Source: an uncultured Anaerobiospirillum sp.
GTDB lineage: Bacteria; Pseudomonadota; Gammaproteobacteria; Enterobacterales; Succinivibrionaceae
Direction: 5' to 3'
NCBI GenBank assembly: GCA_944389615.1
Contig: CALXNA010000001.1
Span: 1-64,000, forward strand
Length of the DNA stretch: 64,000 nucleotides
Notes under the pieces: generated by a model
What the model was told of the DNA's origin: nothing
What the model saw: only the letters and a program-made list of their open reading frames with translations
Database searches by the model: none
Program-made: the position numbers and the translations under genes
Shown: positions 22,820 to 31,074 of the stretch, one piece after another
How positions within the stretch are numbered: the first letter of the stretch is position 1
Layout of the letters: the number at the start of each line of letters is the position of its first letter

Positions 22820-25597
22820 ATGTTTCAGATTCGCAAAATCAGTGACCTGACACGTTTGTGTGTCCTACCCGTGATGATCTTGTCGATCTTCTTGGCCTTC
22901 TACTTGTACGTAGACATGGACAAGATCCACAACAAGTCCCAAGAGCTGGTCAGCAGCGTCATCCCGCATGTGCTCACCGCCCAGCAGAGCGCCATCAACT
23001 TAGTTGAGCTCAAAAGCAACATCGAGATGGTCGCGACCTCGCCGGACTTGCAGCGCGCCCGCCAGTCCTATGTCGCCATCCGCAACCTGATCAACAACTC
23101 CGAGCTGCGCACCGGGGAGCGCGGCCGCGACTATCAGGAGAATATCAACGAGATCCTCTTTGAGGTCAATCGCCTGTGGAAGCTGCGCCTGCAGTTAGAC
23201 GAGCTGCGTACGACCTTACATAGCTCGCTGCACTTTATGGACACGGTGATGTACCTTGTCTATAACGACCACCCCGAGCTGTTCCCGGAGATCGACCGCC
23301 ACATCAGCAACTACATCGACCTCTACAAGACCTCAGCCTTTACCCGCGATCTGCGCACTGAGCACCAGTTCTACTACCAGATGATGGTCGAGCGCTTAAG
23401 CGCAGGCTTTGACCGCAACGTCTTCTTACAAAACCAAGCCAGCAAGTCTGACTCCAAGCCATACTCGGACTTAGGCAGCAACGAAGAGGACTTGGCCGCC
23501 CGCAATCCGTCCCACAAGGAAGATGAGGCCAGCGATCATCCATCCTTTGCCTCCTTATCGTCGACCTTACAAAACGCCGCTGAGGGCAGCTCGGTCTTGG
23601 CTGACCTTGCCGCGGCTGACGCGGGCAAGGCCTTGCAGGCCAAGCTGCCGCCGACCGATGAGGCTGCAGAGAGCGCCGAGCCGACCACAGCCGAGGGGGC
23701 AGACACCAGTGCCAAGCCTACCAGCACTGGTTCGACCAGCGCAGGGGCGAGCAGCGTTGAGGTGGAAGCGGGGGCTACCGTCGTGGAGAGCGCGGCCGCC
23801 GCTGCTGAAGCTCGGGTTAATAAGCGGGTGGCCGAGCTCCAGCATCAGGCGCAGCTCAATCGCCAGAAGATCAACGATGCGATCAAGGAGCTGATGGCGC
23901 CGTCGCGCCTTGCCGATATGAAGCTCTTGGCTATCTACAAGCAAGAGCTCGATCGCTTCGACCCGCTCTGGGAGCTATTTTTGCGGATGCAGCAGGCCTT
24001 TGCCCATGACCTCAACGACGTCTTAGGCAAGGTCAACGACTTATCGCATAACTTTACCACCGGGGAGGCGAGCTCGCTACACGCGGAAATTCAGTACATC
24101 TCATTCCTTGCCTCAGAGACGCAGCCGATGGTTATGGCGGTACTGCTGTTCTGCCTCATCGGCTTCTCGGTCACCATCTTCGTCTTAAATCGCTATGTCA
24201 TGCGCCCGCTTAAGGAAATCGCACACATCCTGACGCGCTTTCGGCAGACCCAAAGCATTGAGGCGACTGATTACACCAAGTTTACCCAGCAGCAGCAACT
24301 GATGGAGATCCGCGAGATCGTTGACATCCTGCCGCAGATCTTCTCGGACTATTCGCAGTTTAAGGAGCAAAGCAGCAAGCTTCAGACACGCTATCAAGAG
24401 CTGCAGGTCTCCTCGAAGTTTGACGATTTAACCAAGGTCTTCAACCGCGGCAGCCTCAACATGTTAATCAAGAGCGTGGCGAACAATACGCCGACCGGCT
24501 TTGCCTGCCTCATGATCGACATCGACTACTTCAAGAACCTCAACGACACCATGGGCCACCAGCACGGTGACGAGGTGCTCTTTGTGGTCGCGCAGACCTT
24601 GCTGCACTCCATCGCCAAGAAGGATTTGGTATTCCGTTACGGTGGCGAGGAGTTCTGCATCTTCTTAAACGACATCAACGAGCACAATGCCTACAACGTC
24701 GCTGAGCGCCTGTGCAACAAGGTCAAGGCCCTCAAGCTCAAAAACGAGGGCATCCCGGGGGGCATGGTCACCATCTCGATTGGCTTGAGCCTTGTGACAA
24801 CGATGCGCGGCCAGTTCCGCATCGAGGAGCTGATCGCCCAAGCCGACAAGGCCTTGTACCTAGCTAAGCGCACCGGGCGCGATCGTGTGGTCTCGTGCCC
24901 GGCCAAGATGGTCTTCTCCAGCTCCGACGATCAGGCTGACGACTTCTTAGATGAGGCCATCGGCGAGGCCATCAAGGAGCGCGAGGGTGCCAACAACTCA
25001 GTTGACGCGGCCAAGCGCGCCGAAGAGCAAGAGAACCAGCCTCCGGCTCCCGTAAAGGATCAGGTCGTACGCGAGAACATCGCCAGCACCGAAAGTTCCA
25101 ACCCTGAGGCAGCTACGGTCTTCGTGCGCAAAGACGAGCCCAAGGCCGAGTCTAAGACCGAACCCAGCACCACCAGCGCCGAGTCGAGCCCCGAGTCCAG
25201 CCCCGAACCGAGACTCGAGTCCATCCCTGAACCGAGCCCCGAGCCCAAGGCCCCTTCCTCAGCGCCGCAGGCTGCGGCCGAAGACCAAGCGGTCAAAGGC
25301 CGGGTTAAGGCCCACAAGCATCAGCGCAAGCTCAAAGACCGCAAGGGAACCACTACGCCGTTTGGGGCGGTGACTACGGCGGCCTTTGGCCTGACACCGT
25401 CAGATCAGAAGGTCTCAGGCACGGTCTTAGGCACCACCATGGGCCTGACGCCGGATAAGACCAAAGATAAGGCCAAGTCCGATAGCAGGTCGCCGGACAA
25501 GCCTGAGAGCAAAGCTGAGACCACGGCTGCGTCAGACACGCCGTCAGCTGCTGCCCCTACAGCAGAGCCAGGGGCTGGCGCTGACAAGACGGTTTAA
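22820..25597 (+). CDS. Membrane-anchored GGDEF diguanylate cyclase
   Basis: A 925-residue inner-membrane enzyme that makes c-di-GMP from GTP. In order: TM helix at about 12-32; a periplasmic helical region interrupted by an Ala/Ser/Glu-rich insert (about 215-335); a second TM (about 435-458); a HAMP-like segment; and the GGDEF domain (about 533-690) with DDLTKVFNRGSL, MIDIDYFKNLND and the active loop RYGGEEF. The allosteric RxxD I-site position reads AKKD, so product inhibition is probably lost. The last 230 residues are Pro/Glu/Ser-rich with (S)PEP-like repeats and two FGLTP/MGLTP motifs. The ATG at 22820 lacks a good Shine-Dalgarno. Confidence 0.88.
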   Translation: MFQIRKISDLTRLCVLPVMILSIFLAFYLYVDMDKIHNKSQELVSSVIPHVLTAQQSAINLVELKSNIEMVATSPDLQRARQSYVAIRNLINNSELRTGERGRDYQENINEILFEVNRLWKLRLQLDELRTTLHSSLHFMDTVMYLVYNDHPELFPEIDRHISNYIDLYKTSAFTRDLRTEHQFYYQMMVERLSAGFDRNVFLQNQASKSDSKPYSDLGSNEEDLAARNPSHKEDEASDHPSFASLSSTLQNAAEGSSVLADLAAADAGKALQAKLPPTDEAAESAEPTTAEGADTSAKPTSTGSTSAGASSVEVEAGATVVESAAAAAEARVNKRVAELQHQAQLNRQKINDAIKELMAPSRLADMKLLAIYKQELDRFDPLWELFLRMQQAFAHDLNDVLGKVNDLSHNFTTGEASSLHAEIQYISFLASETQPMVMAVLLFCLIGFSVTIFVLNRYVMRPLKEIAHILTRFRQTQSIEATDYTKFTQQQQLMEIREIVDILPQIFSDYSQFKEQSSKLQTRYQELQVSSKFDDLTKVFNRGSLNMLIKSVANNTPTGFACLMIDIDYFKNLNDTMGHQHGDEVLFVVAQTLLHSIAKKDLVFRYGGEEFCIFLNDINEHNAYNVAERLCNKVKALKLKNEGIPGGMVTISIGLSLVTTMRGQFRIEELIAQADKALYLAKRTGRDRVVSCPAKMVFSSSDDQADDFLDEAIGEAIKEREGANNSVDAAKRAEEQENQPPAPVKDQVVRENIASTESSNPEAATVFVRKDEPKAESKTEPSTTSAESSPESSPEPRLESIPEPSPEPKAPSSAPQAAAEDQAVKGRVKAHKHQRKLKDRKGTTTPFGAVTTAAFGLTPSDQKVSGTVLGTTMGLTPDKTKDKAKSDSRSPDKPESKAETTAASDTPSAAAPTAEPGAGADKTV

Positions 25598-26322
25598 GAC
25601 GCCTTATTGTGGTGCGCCGCTCACCACCAGCAGGCCCGCCGCGAAATGCATAACGATGTTCCCAGCTTAAAGGACACCGAGTCGGTGCTGCGGCGCCGCT
25701 GGCGCCCACTAGATTGCTAAAATGCGAGATGTGATGGTGCAAAAGCAAAAGTCTTGTGCTAAACTTCACTTCGTTAGTGCGCTAAAACTCAGCGTACTGA
25801 TGCATCAAAGCCCCATGGGGTGGCGCATGCCGCCGTGTAAGGCTTTGGTGTGCGACCAAGACTTGGGTGGGATCACCAAGTTTTGGGGCAGCAAAGCGCT
25901 GAAGGCACAGGCCTGCGGCGTGGTGCTGCATCCCTCCTCGTATCCCGTTCTTTTCCACAAGCAGCATCCGCATTCGTCTTGCGTGTTGGTACGCACGACT
26001 GGGGCGTTTTGCTTCCGGGAAAGGCGGTGGAGCGTTGGTTGATCTCGCCAAGTTCCAATTTCTTGCTGGAGCGACGCTAGCGGTAGCTTGCCTCTTCGGA
26101 GCCTGCCTACCCTGAGCCTGCGCGCCAGCTGCCACCATTGGCAAAGTGCCCAAGTCTCAGCTTGTGGCACTGCACGGAGCCTGCGTGGAGCGCAAGCGCC
26201 ATGGTCGACCCGTGCGCTAAGTCCTCGGCAGCATCCTCTAGGCTCGAGGCGACAAACACTAACTAAGGTAAGGAGAGTCATTAGTAATCGAATTTGATCA
26301 TTGATTTAGGAGTATGTGGTCG
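25598..26322. other. Long gene-free stretch
   Basis: About 725 bp between the cyclase and the HTH gene. Six-frame reading gives only short overlapping frames with unconvincing composition. I see no tRNA, no RNase P, tmRNA or 6S core, and no transposase. A TAAACT in TTGTGCTAAACTTCACT (near 25752) resembles a -10. It may be decayed or regulatory DNA. Confidence 0.5.
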
Positions 26323-26607
26323 ATGCAAAACATGCTTAACCAACAACATGTGCCATCTGACGACTTTATGCCCGGCGATCTTGACTTGTTAAGCCCGTCT
26401 TCGCAGCTCACTTCATTTATCAAAGAGACGCGCAAGGCGCTCAACATCAGTCAACGCGAACTTTCAAAGCTCAGCGGAATTAACCAGTCCAATCTCTCGA
26501 AGATCGAGAACGGTTTGATCTATCCTTCGATCTCGACGATCCAGAAGCTGGCATCCTGCTTGGGCCACAAAGTTGAGCTCCACTTTGTGCCAAACATCAA
26601 CAAGTAG
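26323..26607 (+). CDS. Small XRE/Cro-type HTH regulator
   Basis: A 94-residue DNA-binding protein. The HTH occupies about residues 28-82: ETRKALNISQRELSKLSG followed by INQSNLSKIENGLIYPSIST and QKLASCLGHKVELHFVP. That final strand resembles HipB-like antitoxins and phage-type repressors. No partner toxin is adjacent. TAGGAG (26307-26312) is one base from an upstream ATG at 26314 but ten bases from the ATG at 26323, so the latter is preferred. It stands alone in an otherwise empty 1.5-kb segment. Confidence 0.8.
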   Translation: MQNMLNQQHVPSDDFMPGDLDLLSPSSQLTSFIKETRKALNISQRELSKLSGINQSNLSKIENGLIYPSISTIQKLASCLGHKVELHFVPNINK

Positions 26608-27071
26608 TCCCCGCAGGGTACAGCTTGACGATGTGGCCACAATAGCTCCGAGCTGACTTCTGATCCTAAGGTCTCTTTTTCCCTTAGGAACAAGGCCAAC
26701 TTGGCTTTTAGCCAACCTTGGGCCAAGTTCATATCTAAGTGATCGACGTTCATAACTGCGTTAGATTACGCACGAAGTTAGCCGCCTAGGCGCTTGGTTT
26801 GCGACCGAGGCTGCGGTGAGCCCCACGGCTCGCTGAGACTGCTAACTTGCTGCTGGGTTGTGACAACCGCGATGACTGCTGCTTGCAGAGTAGGCAAGAG
26901 TACCATCACAGTGTGCAAACAACACCGAACCTAGTCGATCAAATCGCGCGGCGCAGCCGCCCCTTCCTTTCATTGCCTCTCTTCCCCTTTGAACCTCCGT
27001 GCGTCCAGCATGACATCATGCCTGTGTCTTGTGTCTGCCTTAAACTTGGGGAGATGGTTTGTAGTTTTGCC
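26608..27071. other. Gene-free stretch with two hairpins
   Basis: Between the HTH gene and the flgE terminator. TCCTAAGG-N10-CCTTAGGA (26664-26689) and AACTTGGC-N16-GCCAAGTT (26698-26729) are perfect 8-bp inverted repeats; the first may end the HTH transcript. The remainder shows no supported gene. Confidence 0.5.
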
Positions 27072-27102
27072 AAAACAACAACGCCGAGCAGGGCCCGGCG
27101 TT
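27072..27102 (-). terminator. Rho-independent terminator of flgE
   Basis: On the minus strand the 7-bp stem AACGCCG / CGGCGTT is followed by GTTGTTTTG. It lies 50 bases after the flgE stop. Confidence 0.75.
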
Positions 27103-27152
27103 CGTATGTGGAGTATCGCTGGCGCAGGCGCGCCAGCTTAGGTCAGCGTGCC

Positions 27153-28859
27153 TTAACGGATGTTAAGGATGCTGTCCATGACCGTGTTTTGGGTCTGTAA
27201 CGACTGGGCGTTAGCCTGGTAGTTACGCTGTGCGGTGATGAGCTCAACTAACTCCGTGGTCAGGTCGACGTTCGACAGCTCGAGGTTAGAGCCCTTAATC
27301 GAGCCGCACGAGCCGGAGTTGGCTTCCTTAGCGACGGCCGGGCCCGAGGCTAAGCTCTCGCGCCACTGGGTGTCACCGATCTTGGTTAAGCCCTGCTGGT
27401 TGACGAAGTCAGCCATAGCGACCTTCGCGACGTTGTAGACCGAGCCGTTAGAGTACTCGGCGACAATGACGCCGTTCTCATCGACGCTCACCGAGGTCAG
27501 CACGCCGGTGGAGTAGCCATCGTCCGTAGGCGACTCACTTATGGAGAAGTTCGACGAACCATACTGGGTGGCACTCATGGCGAGGTTCAGGATTTGGTCT
27601 GGGTTGATGCCCGTGCCCATAGCGGTGTGCAGCGTACCATTGGCCATGGTGTTGTCGCCGCGCACAGCCTCCAAATCAAAGGTTGGATCATCGATACCAG
27701 CAGCTAATGCACCACCGAATAAGTGAGTACGCAGATCTGCGGTGTTACCTTGGGTTTCGCCGTTGATGAACTGGATGTTACCTGGGATGGTCTTATCACC
27801 GACTAACTCGCCCGACGAATCAAACTCGAGGCGGAAGCAGAAGAAGTTTGCGCCACGGCATGGGCTCGACGAGTTATTAGGAACCGAGACCACCGTGCCT
27901 TGTTCGCCTTCGACTTGGGCGACATCAACTGGAGCGCCGTCGAGGTATGGGATTACCGCCCAGACCGAGGTATTAGCATCATCACCTTCAGTGCCTTTAG
28001 CGCCGAGGTTGACGAAGTAGTAGGTCAGGGTGTGAGCGCCGCCTAACGAGTCGTGGACGGTCTGCGAGGTTGAGTTGGTGTAAGTCGAGGAGTCGCTTGG
28101 ATCAAAGTCCACATAGTACTGGACAAAGGCTGCCTTGTCGAAATCAGCTGCAGTGGTTGTATTATTAGCGCCTGTGCCTTGAATGACTTTACCGTCAGGG
28201 TCGCGTGGTACGCCGTATTGTAAAGAAGGTGCAGTTGTTGGTGGAGCTTGATCTGGATCGGTTACATAAGAAGGCCAAGTTGCAGTATTCCCCGTCCAAG
28301 GATCATTGGTCATGGTGTTAGTATCTGGCGTCTTAACCGGGTCGGAGTCGGCCGGGACGTTAACGCCGATGGAGATGTTGTTAGACTGCTTTGGCGCGCC
28401 GGTATCCGAAGGAATTTGGATGTTGTGGGTGGCGTTTAAGTCTAAGGAAGAGGTGCGACCTTGGTCGTCGACGTCCCAGCCCTGCAGGTAGTCGCCGGTG
28501 GCGGTAACGATGTAGTTTTCGTCATTGACTTGGAAGGCGCCGTTACGGGTGTAGGTGTGGGAGCGGTCGCCGTTAGGGCCGGAGAGGACGAAGAAGCCAT
28601 TGCCCTGAATGGCCATATCAAGTGGGTTACCGGTGTCACCGGAGAGCGCACCCTGCGCAAACTGCTGGGCTACGACCGTGTTCTGGACACCCATGCCGGT
28701 GGTGACGCGGCTGTTGGTGTAGACGCTATTGGCGTAAACGTCGGCGAACTCAGCACGTGACTTCTTGAAGCCATACGAGTTGCTGTTGGCGATGTTGTTT
28801 GAGGTCACATCGATGTGCTTTTGCGAGTTCTTGATACCACTAACGGAAATTCCGAACAT
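27153..28859 (-). CDS. flgE: Flagellar hook protein
   Basis: A 568-residue hook subunit exported by the flagellar type III system. The N-terminal block MFGISVSGIKNSQKHIDVTS, then NNIANSNSYGFKKSRAEFAD, is the rod/hook signature. The PLDMAIQGNGFFVL motif follows. The C-terminus has NVDLTTELVELITAQRNYQA and ends with NTVMDSILNIR. The variable centre is enlarged (about 400 residues in E. coli FlgE), with many Asp, Thr, Asn and Pro. GGAG precedes the ATG. No other flagellar gene is nearby, which is unusual since flgE normally sits in flgBCDEF. No sigma-28 or sigma-54 promoter is convincing. Confidence 0.93.
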   Translation of the reverse strand: MFGISVSGIKNSQKHIDVTSNNIANSNSYGFKKSRAEFADVYANSVYTNSRVTTGMGVQNTVVAQQFAQGALSGDTGNPLDMAIQGNGFFVLSGPNGDRSHTYTRNGAFQVNDENYIVTATGDYLQGWDVDDQGRTSSLDLNATHNIQIPSDTGAPKQSNNISIGVNVPADSDPVKTPDTNTMTNDPWTGNTATWPSYVTDPDQAPPTTAPSLQYGVPRDPDGKVIQGTGANNTTTAADFDKAAFVQYYVDFDPSDSSTYTNSTSQTVHDSLGGAHTLTYYFVNLGAKGTEGDDANTSVWAVIPYLDGAPVDVAQVEGEQGTVVSVPNNSSSPCRGANFFCFRLEFDSSGELVGDKTIPGNIQFINGETQGNTADLRTHLFGGALAAGIDDPTFDLEAVRGDNTMANGTLHTAMGTGINPDQILNLAMSATQYGSSNFSISESPTDDGYSTGVLTSVSVDENGVIVAEYSNGSVYNVAKVAMADFVNQQGLTKIGDTQWRESLASGPAVAKEANSGSCGSIKGSNLELSNVDLTTELVELITAQRNYQANAQSLQTQNTVMDSILNIR

Positions 28860-29250
28860 GACTAATACTCCACATGGTCTCTGTTCTGTGCCTACGCCTC
28901 AAGCCCGAGGTCTCCGCTAAGCCGCAGCTTTCGTCCAGCGTCTTGAGCGCAAGTTGCTCTTAAAAGTGCAAGGCGCATGCCACGTGCCCAAGTCGCCTAT
29001 TCCATCTGGCTCTGTCCGATAAATAAGCCGTTTTGAGCGCAGAGGCCACCAGCGTGGAGCGGCTCGGCCGCGCCTTGCCGCAGCCTTGTACACATGGGGC
29101 TGAAACGCCGGTAACTGGCAGATCTCAGCCCCCAAGGGCGCACCGTGAGGCAAGCACAGGCCGCCGCGCTGGGTCTTTGGGTCAGAGCACGCCGCCCGTG
29201 CCAGATTTTGCGGGCTCTTTGCCTTTTGCGGATCGATCCTGCCTTGCCTC
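28860..29250. other. Intergenic region upstream of flgE
   Basis: About 390 bp. I could not find a gene or a convincing flagellar sigma promoter on the minus strand. A CCGATAA at about 29017 resembles a sigma-28 -10 but points away from flgE. Confidence 0.45.
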
Positions 29251-29289
29251 AAAAAGCACAGCCCACTGCCAAGGGCTTTGGCAATGGGC
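29251..29289 (-). terminator. Rho-independent terminator of the MFS gene
   Basis: On the minus strand a 10-bp stem GCCCATTGCC / GGCAGTGGGC (one G-T pair) with a 9-base loop, then TGTGCTTTTTG. It lies just after the gene at 29333-30799. Confidence 0.8.
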
Positions 29290-29332
29290 CGAAGTTCGAT
29301 TTGAAATCGAGGCGCCGGGCGCTTACGACGCC

Positions 29333-30799
29333 TTAGGCGGTAGGCTTAGCCTCAGGCTGCGCCGCAGCAGGCTCAGCTTGCTCGGCCTTAGCGTCCTTAG
29401 CCTCAGCGGCTGCTTTTGGCTCAGCTGCCTTCTCTGCTACTGGCTTATCCGTTGCTGGGGCTGCCGCTGCCGTAGGCTCTGCCGCTGGCTCGGGCTTGGT
29501 CTCAGGCTCTGCTGCTGGCTTAGGGGCGAACTCTGGGGCTAAGACCTCGGAGGCCTTTTGGTAGGCGGCTTGAGCGGCGGAGACAGCCTCATCTTCGGTT
29601 CTGAGCTTTTGGGTGCGTACCAGCTCCTTGTGGCTCTCAGCGAGCTCTGCGGGGAGGCGCACTAAGAGCGAGGCGATGATGGCGACGATGAGGAGCGCGC
29701 CCATCATGGTGAAGGTGACGGTGTAGGAGCCGAAGATGAAGGCGGCGGCGTAGCCAAAGAGCGAGCCTAAGCCAAAGCCTAAGTAGAGCAGGCCGTAGTT
29801 CTTGGCTAAGTTGCGGATACCGAAGAAGTCGCTGATGAGCGATGGGTAGATGGTTAAGGTGCCGCCAAAGGAGAAGGCGATCAAGGCTACTGCGGCAAAG
29901 AAGGTCACCGTGGTGATCGGCACCAGCGTCAGCAGGACAATGGCGGTGAGTGATAAGCACTGGTCAAAGGTGATGAGGCGAATGCGCGGTAGGCGATCGG
30001 AGAGCACGCCCATGACGAGACGACCTGCGATGTTGGCCAAGGCTACGACCGAGACTGCGGTGGCAGCTTCGGCGGCGGACATGTTGAGCAGGGCGCTGCC
30101 TAAGTTCGAGGCAATACCGATGATGTAGAGGCCGACCATGCAGTCGATAAAGAACATGAGGCTGAGCAGCCAATATGGCAGGGTGCGGATGGCGTTTTGT
30201 AAGTCGTACTCGCGCTTGGAGCTTGCGCCACTGACCACCGAGGCCTGCTGCATCGCATCGTAGATCAAGATGCTGCCTAAGGTGACGATCACGGCGCAGA
30301 TGGCACCCCACGTCAGCAGGGCGTTCTCAAGGGAGTAGTTGGTCATGACGTAGCTGTCGATGCTCTTGAAGAGCAGCGAGCCTAAGCCGTAGGCGCCGAT
30401 GCACAGAGCCGAGACTAAGCCCTTGTGCTTAGGGAAAAATTTCACACAGTTGGTTAAGACCAGCATGTAGCCTAAGCCATCACCGAAGCCCAGCAAGAGA
30501 CCGGCGCTTAAGTACAAGGTGATGAGGTTGGGGGCAAAGGCCGAGAGCAAGAGGCCTGCGCCCGTGCACACGGCGCTTAAGGCGACCACGTTTTGCATGC
30601 CGATGCGCAGCTTCAAAAAGCCCGAGCTGGAGCTGCCGATGGCAATGAATAAGGTCATGATGCCGAAGGTAAAGGCGATGGCATCGATGTCGAGCTCGTA
30701 CTTCGAGCTAAGAGGCAGGTTAAAGAGCGACCAAGCGTAAACGGAGCCTAAAACCAGCAAAACCAGTAGTGAACCAATGAGGGTTTTGAGCTTAACCAT
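29333..30799 (-). CDS. MFS transporter of the oxalate/formate antiporter (OFA) type
   Basis: A 488-residue membrane protein with twelve predicted helices (to about residue 400). The first helix contains LGSVYAWSLFNLPL, typical of OFA-family carriers, and the A-motif region reads GRLVMGVLSDRLPRIR. Related proteins exchange small carboxylates such as oxalate and formate. The last 80 residues are an Ala/Glu/Pro/Lys-rich cytoplasmic tail with imperfect repeats such as KPEPAAEPTAAAAPA. The ATG at 30799 has GGGGAG five bases upstream, better than the earlier start. The transported substrate is unknown. Confidence 0.85.
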   Translation of the reverse strand: MVKLKTLIGSLLVLLVLGSVYAWSLFNLPLSSKYELDIDAIAFTFGIMTLFIAIGSSSSGFLKLRIGMQNVVALSAVCTGAGLLLSAFAPNLITLYLSAGLLLGFGDGLGYMLVLTNCVKFFPKHKGLVSALCIGAYGLGSLLFKSIDSYVMTNYSLENALLTWGAICAVIVTLGSILIYDAMQQASVVSGASSKREYDLQNAIRTLPYWLLSLMFFIDCMVGLYIIGIASNLGSALLNMSAAEAATAVSVVALANIAGRLVMGVLSDRLPRIRLITFDQCLSLTAIVLLTLVPITTVTFFAAVALIAFSFGGTLTIYPSLISDFFGIRNLAKNYGLLYLGFGLGSLFGYAAAFIFGSYTVTFTMMGALLIVAIIASLLVRLPAELAESHKELVRTQKLRTEDEAVSAAQAAYQKASEVLAPEFAPKPAAEPETKPEPAAEPTAAAAPATDKPVAEKAAEPKAAAEAKDAKAEQAEPAAAQPEAKPTA

Positions 30800-30880
30800 G
30801 AGATCTCCCCTGCCAGAGCGAAGGTTCAAAGATGTGAGCTAATGAGCGGGCGCTGGGCGCGCCCTTCTGACGCACGGCAT

Positions 30881-30914
30881 AGAATAGGCCGCGCTTGGTG
30901 ATAAGCGCTATCAC
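30881..30914 (-). promoter_or_regulatory. Palindrome and possible promoter of the MFS gene
   Basis: GTGATA-N5-TATCAC (30898-30914) sits 11 bases upstream of a minus-strand TATTCT (30881-30886). It occupies the -35 position, where no good -35 is present, which suggests an activator or repressor site. The half-site spacing does not fit CRP. Confidence 0.4.
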
Positions 30915-31074
30915 TTGCAAGAATTTGCAACAGCTGCGCTCCATCTTTGTAAACGCGCTTTACGAATGGCCGCAGCCCGCTCTGTCTAATGGCTTGCTCT
31001 GCCCCATGGCGCTTGCGCGCCTCATAGCGCCAGTTTGCCTCATAGAGTCTGCTTGTCTCATGGTGCCCACTAGC

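Noticed and set aside
25805..26281. 158-codon minus-strand frame in the empty stretch before the HTH gene
   Set aside because: It has a random-like composition rich in Arg, Cys and Trp, competing frames on both strands, no ribosome site and no motif.
28860..29250. Sigma-28 promoter for flgE
   Set aside because: The only CCGATAA-like word points away from flgE and lacks a matching -35.
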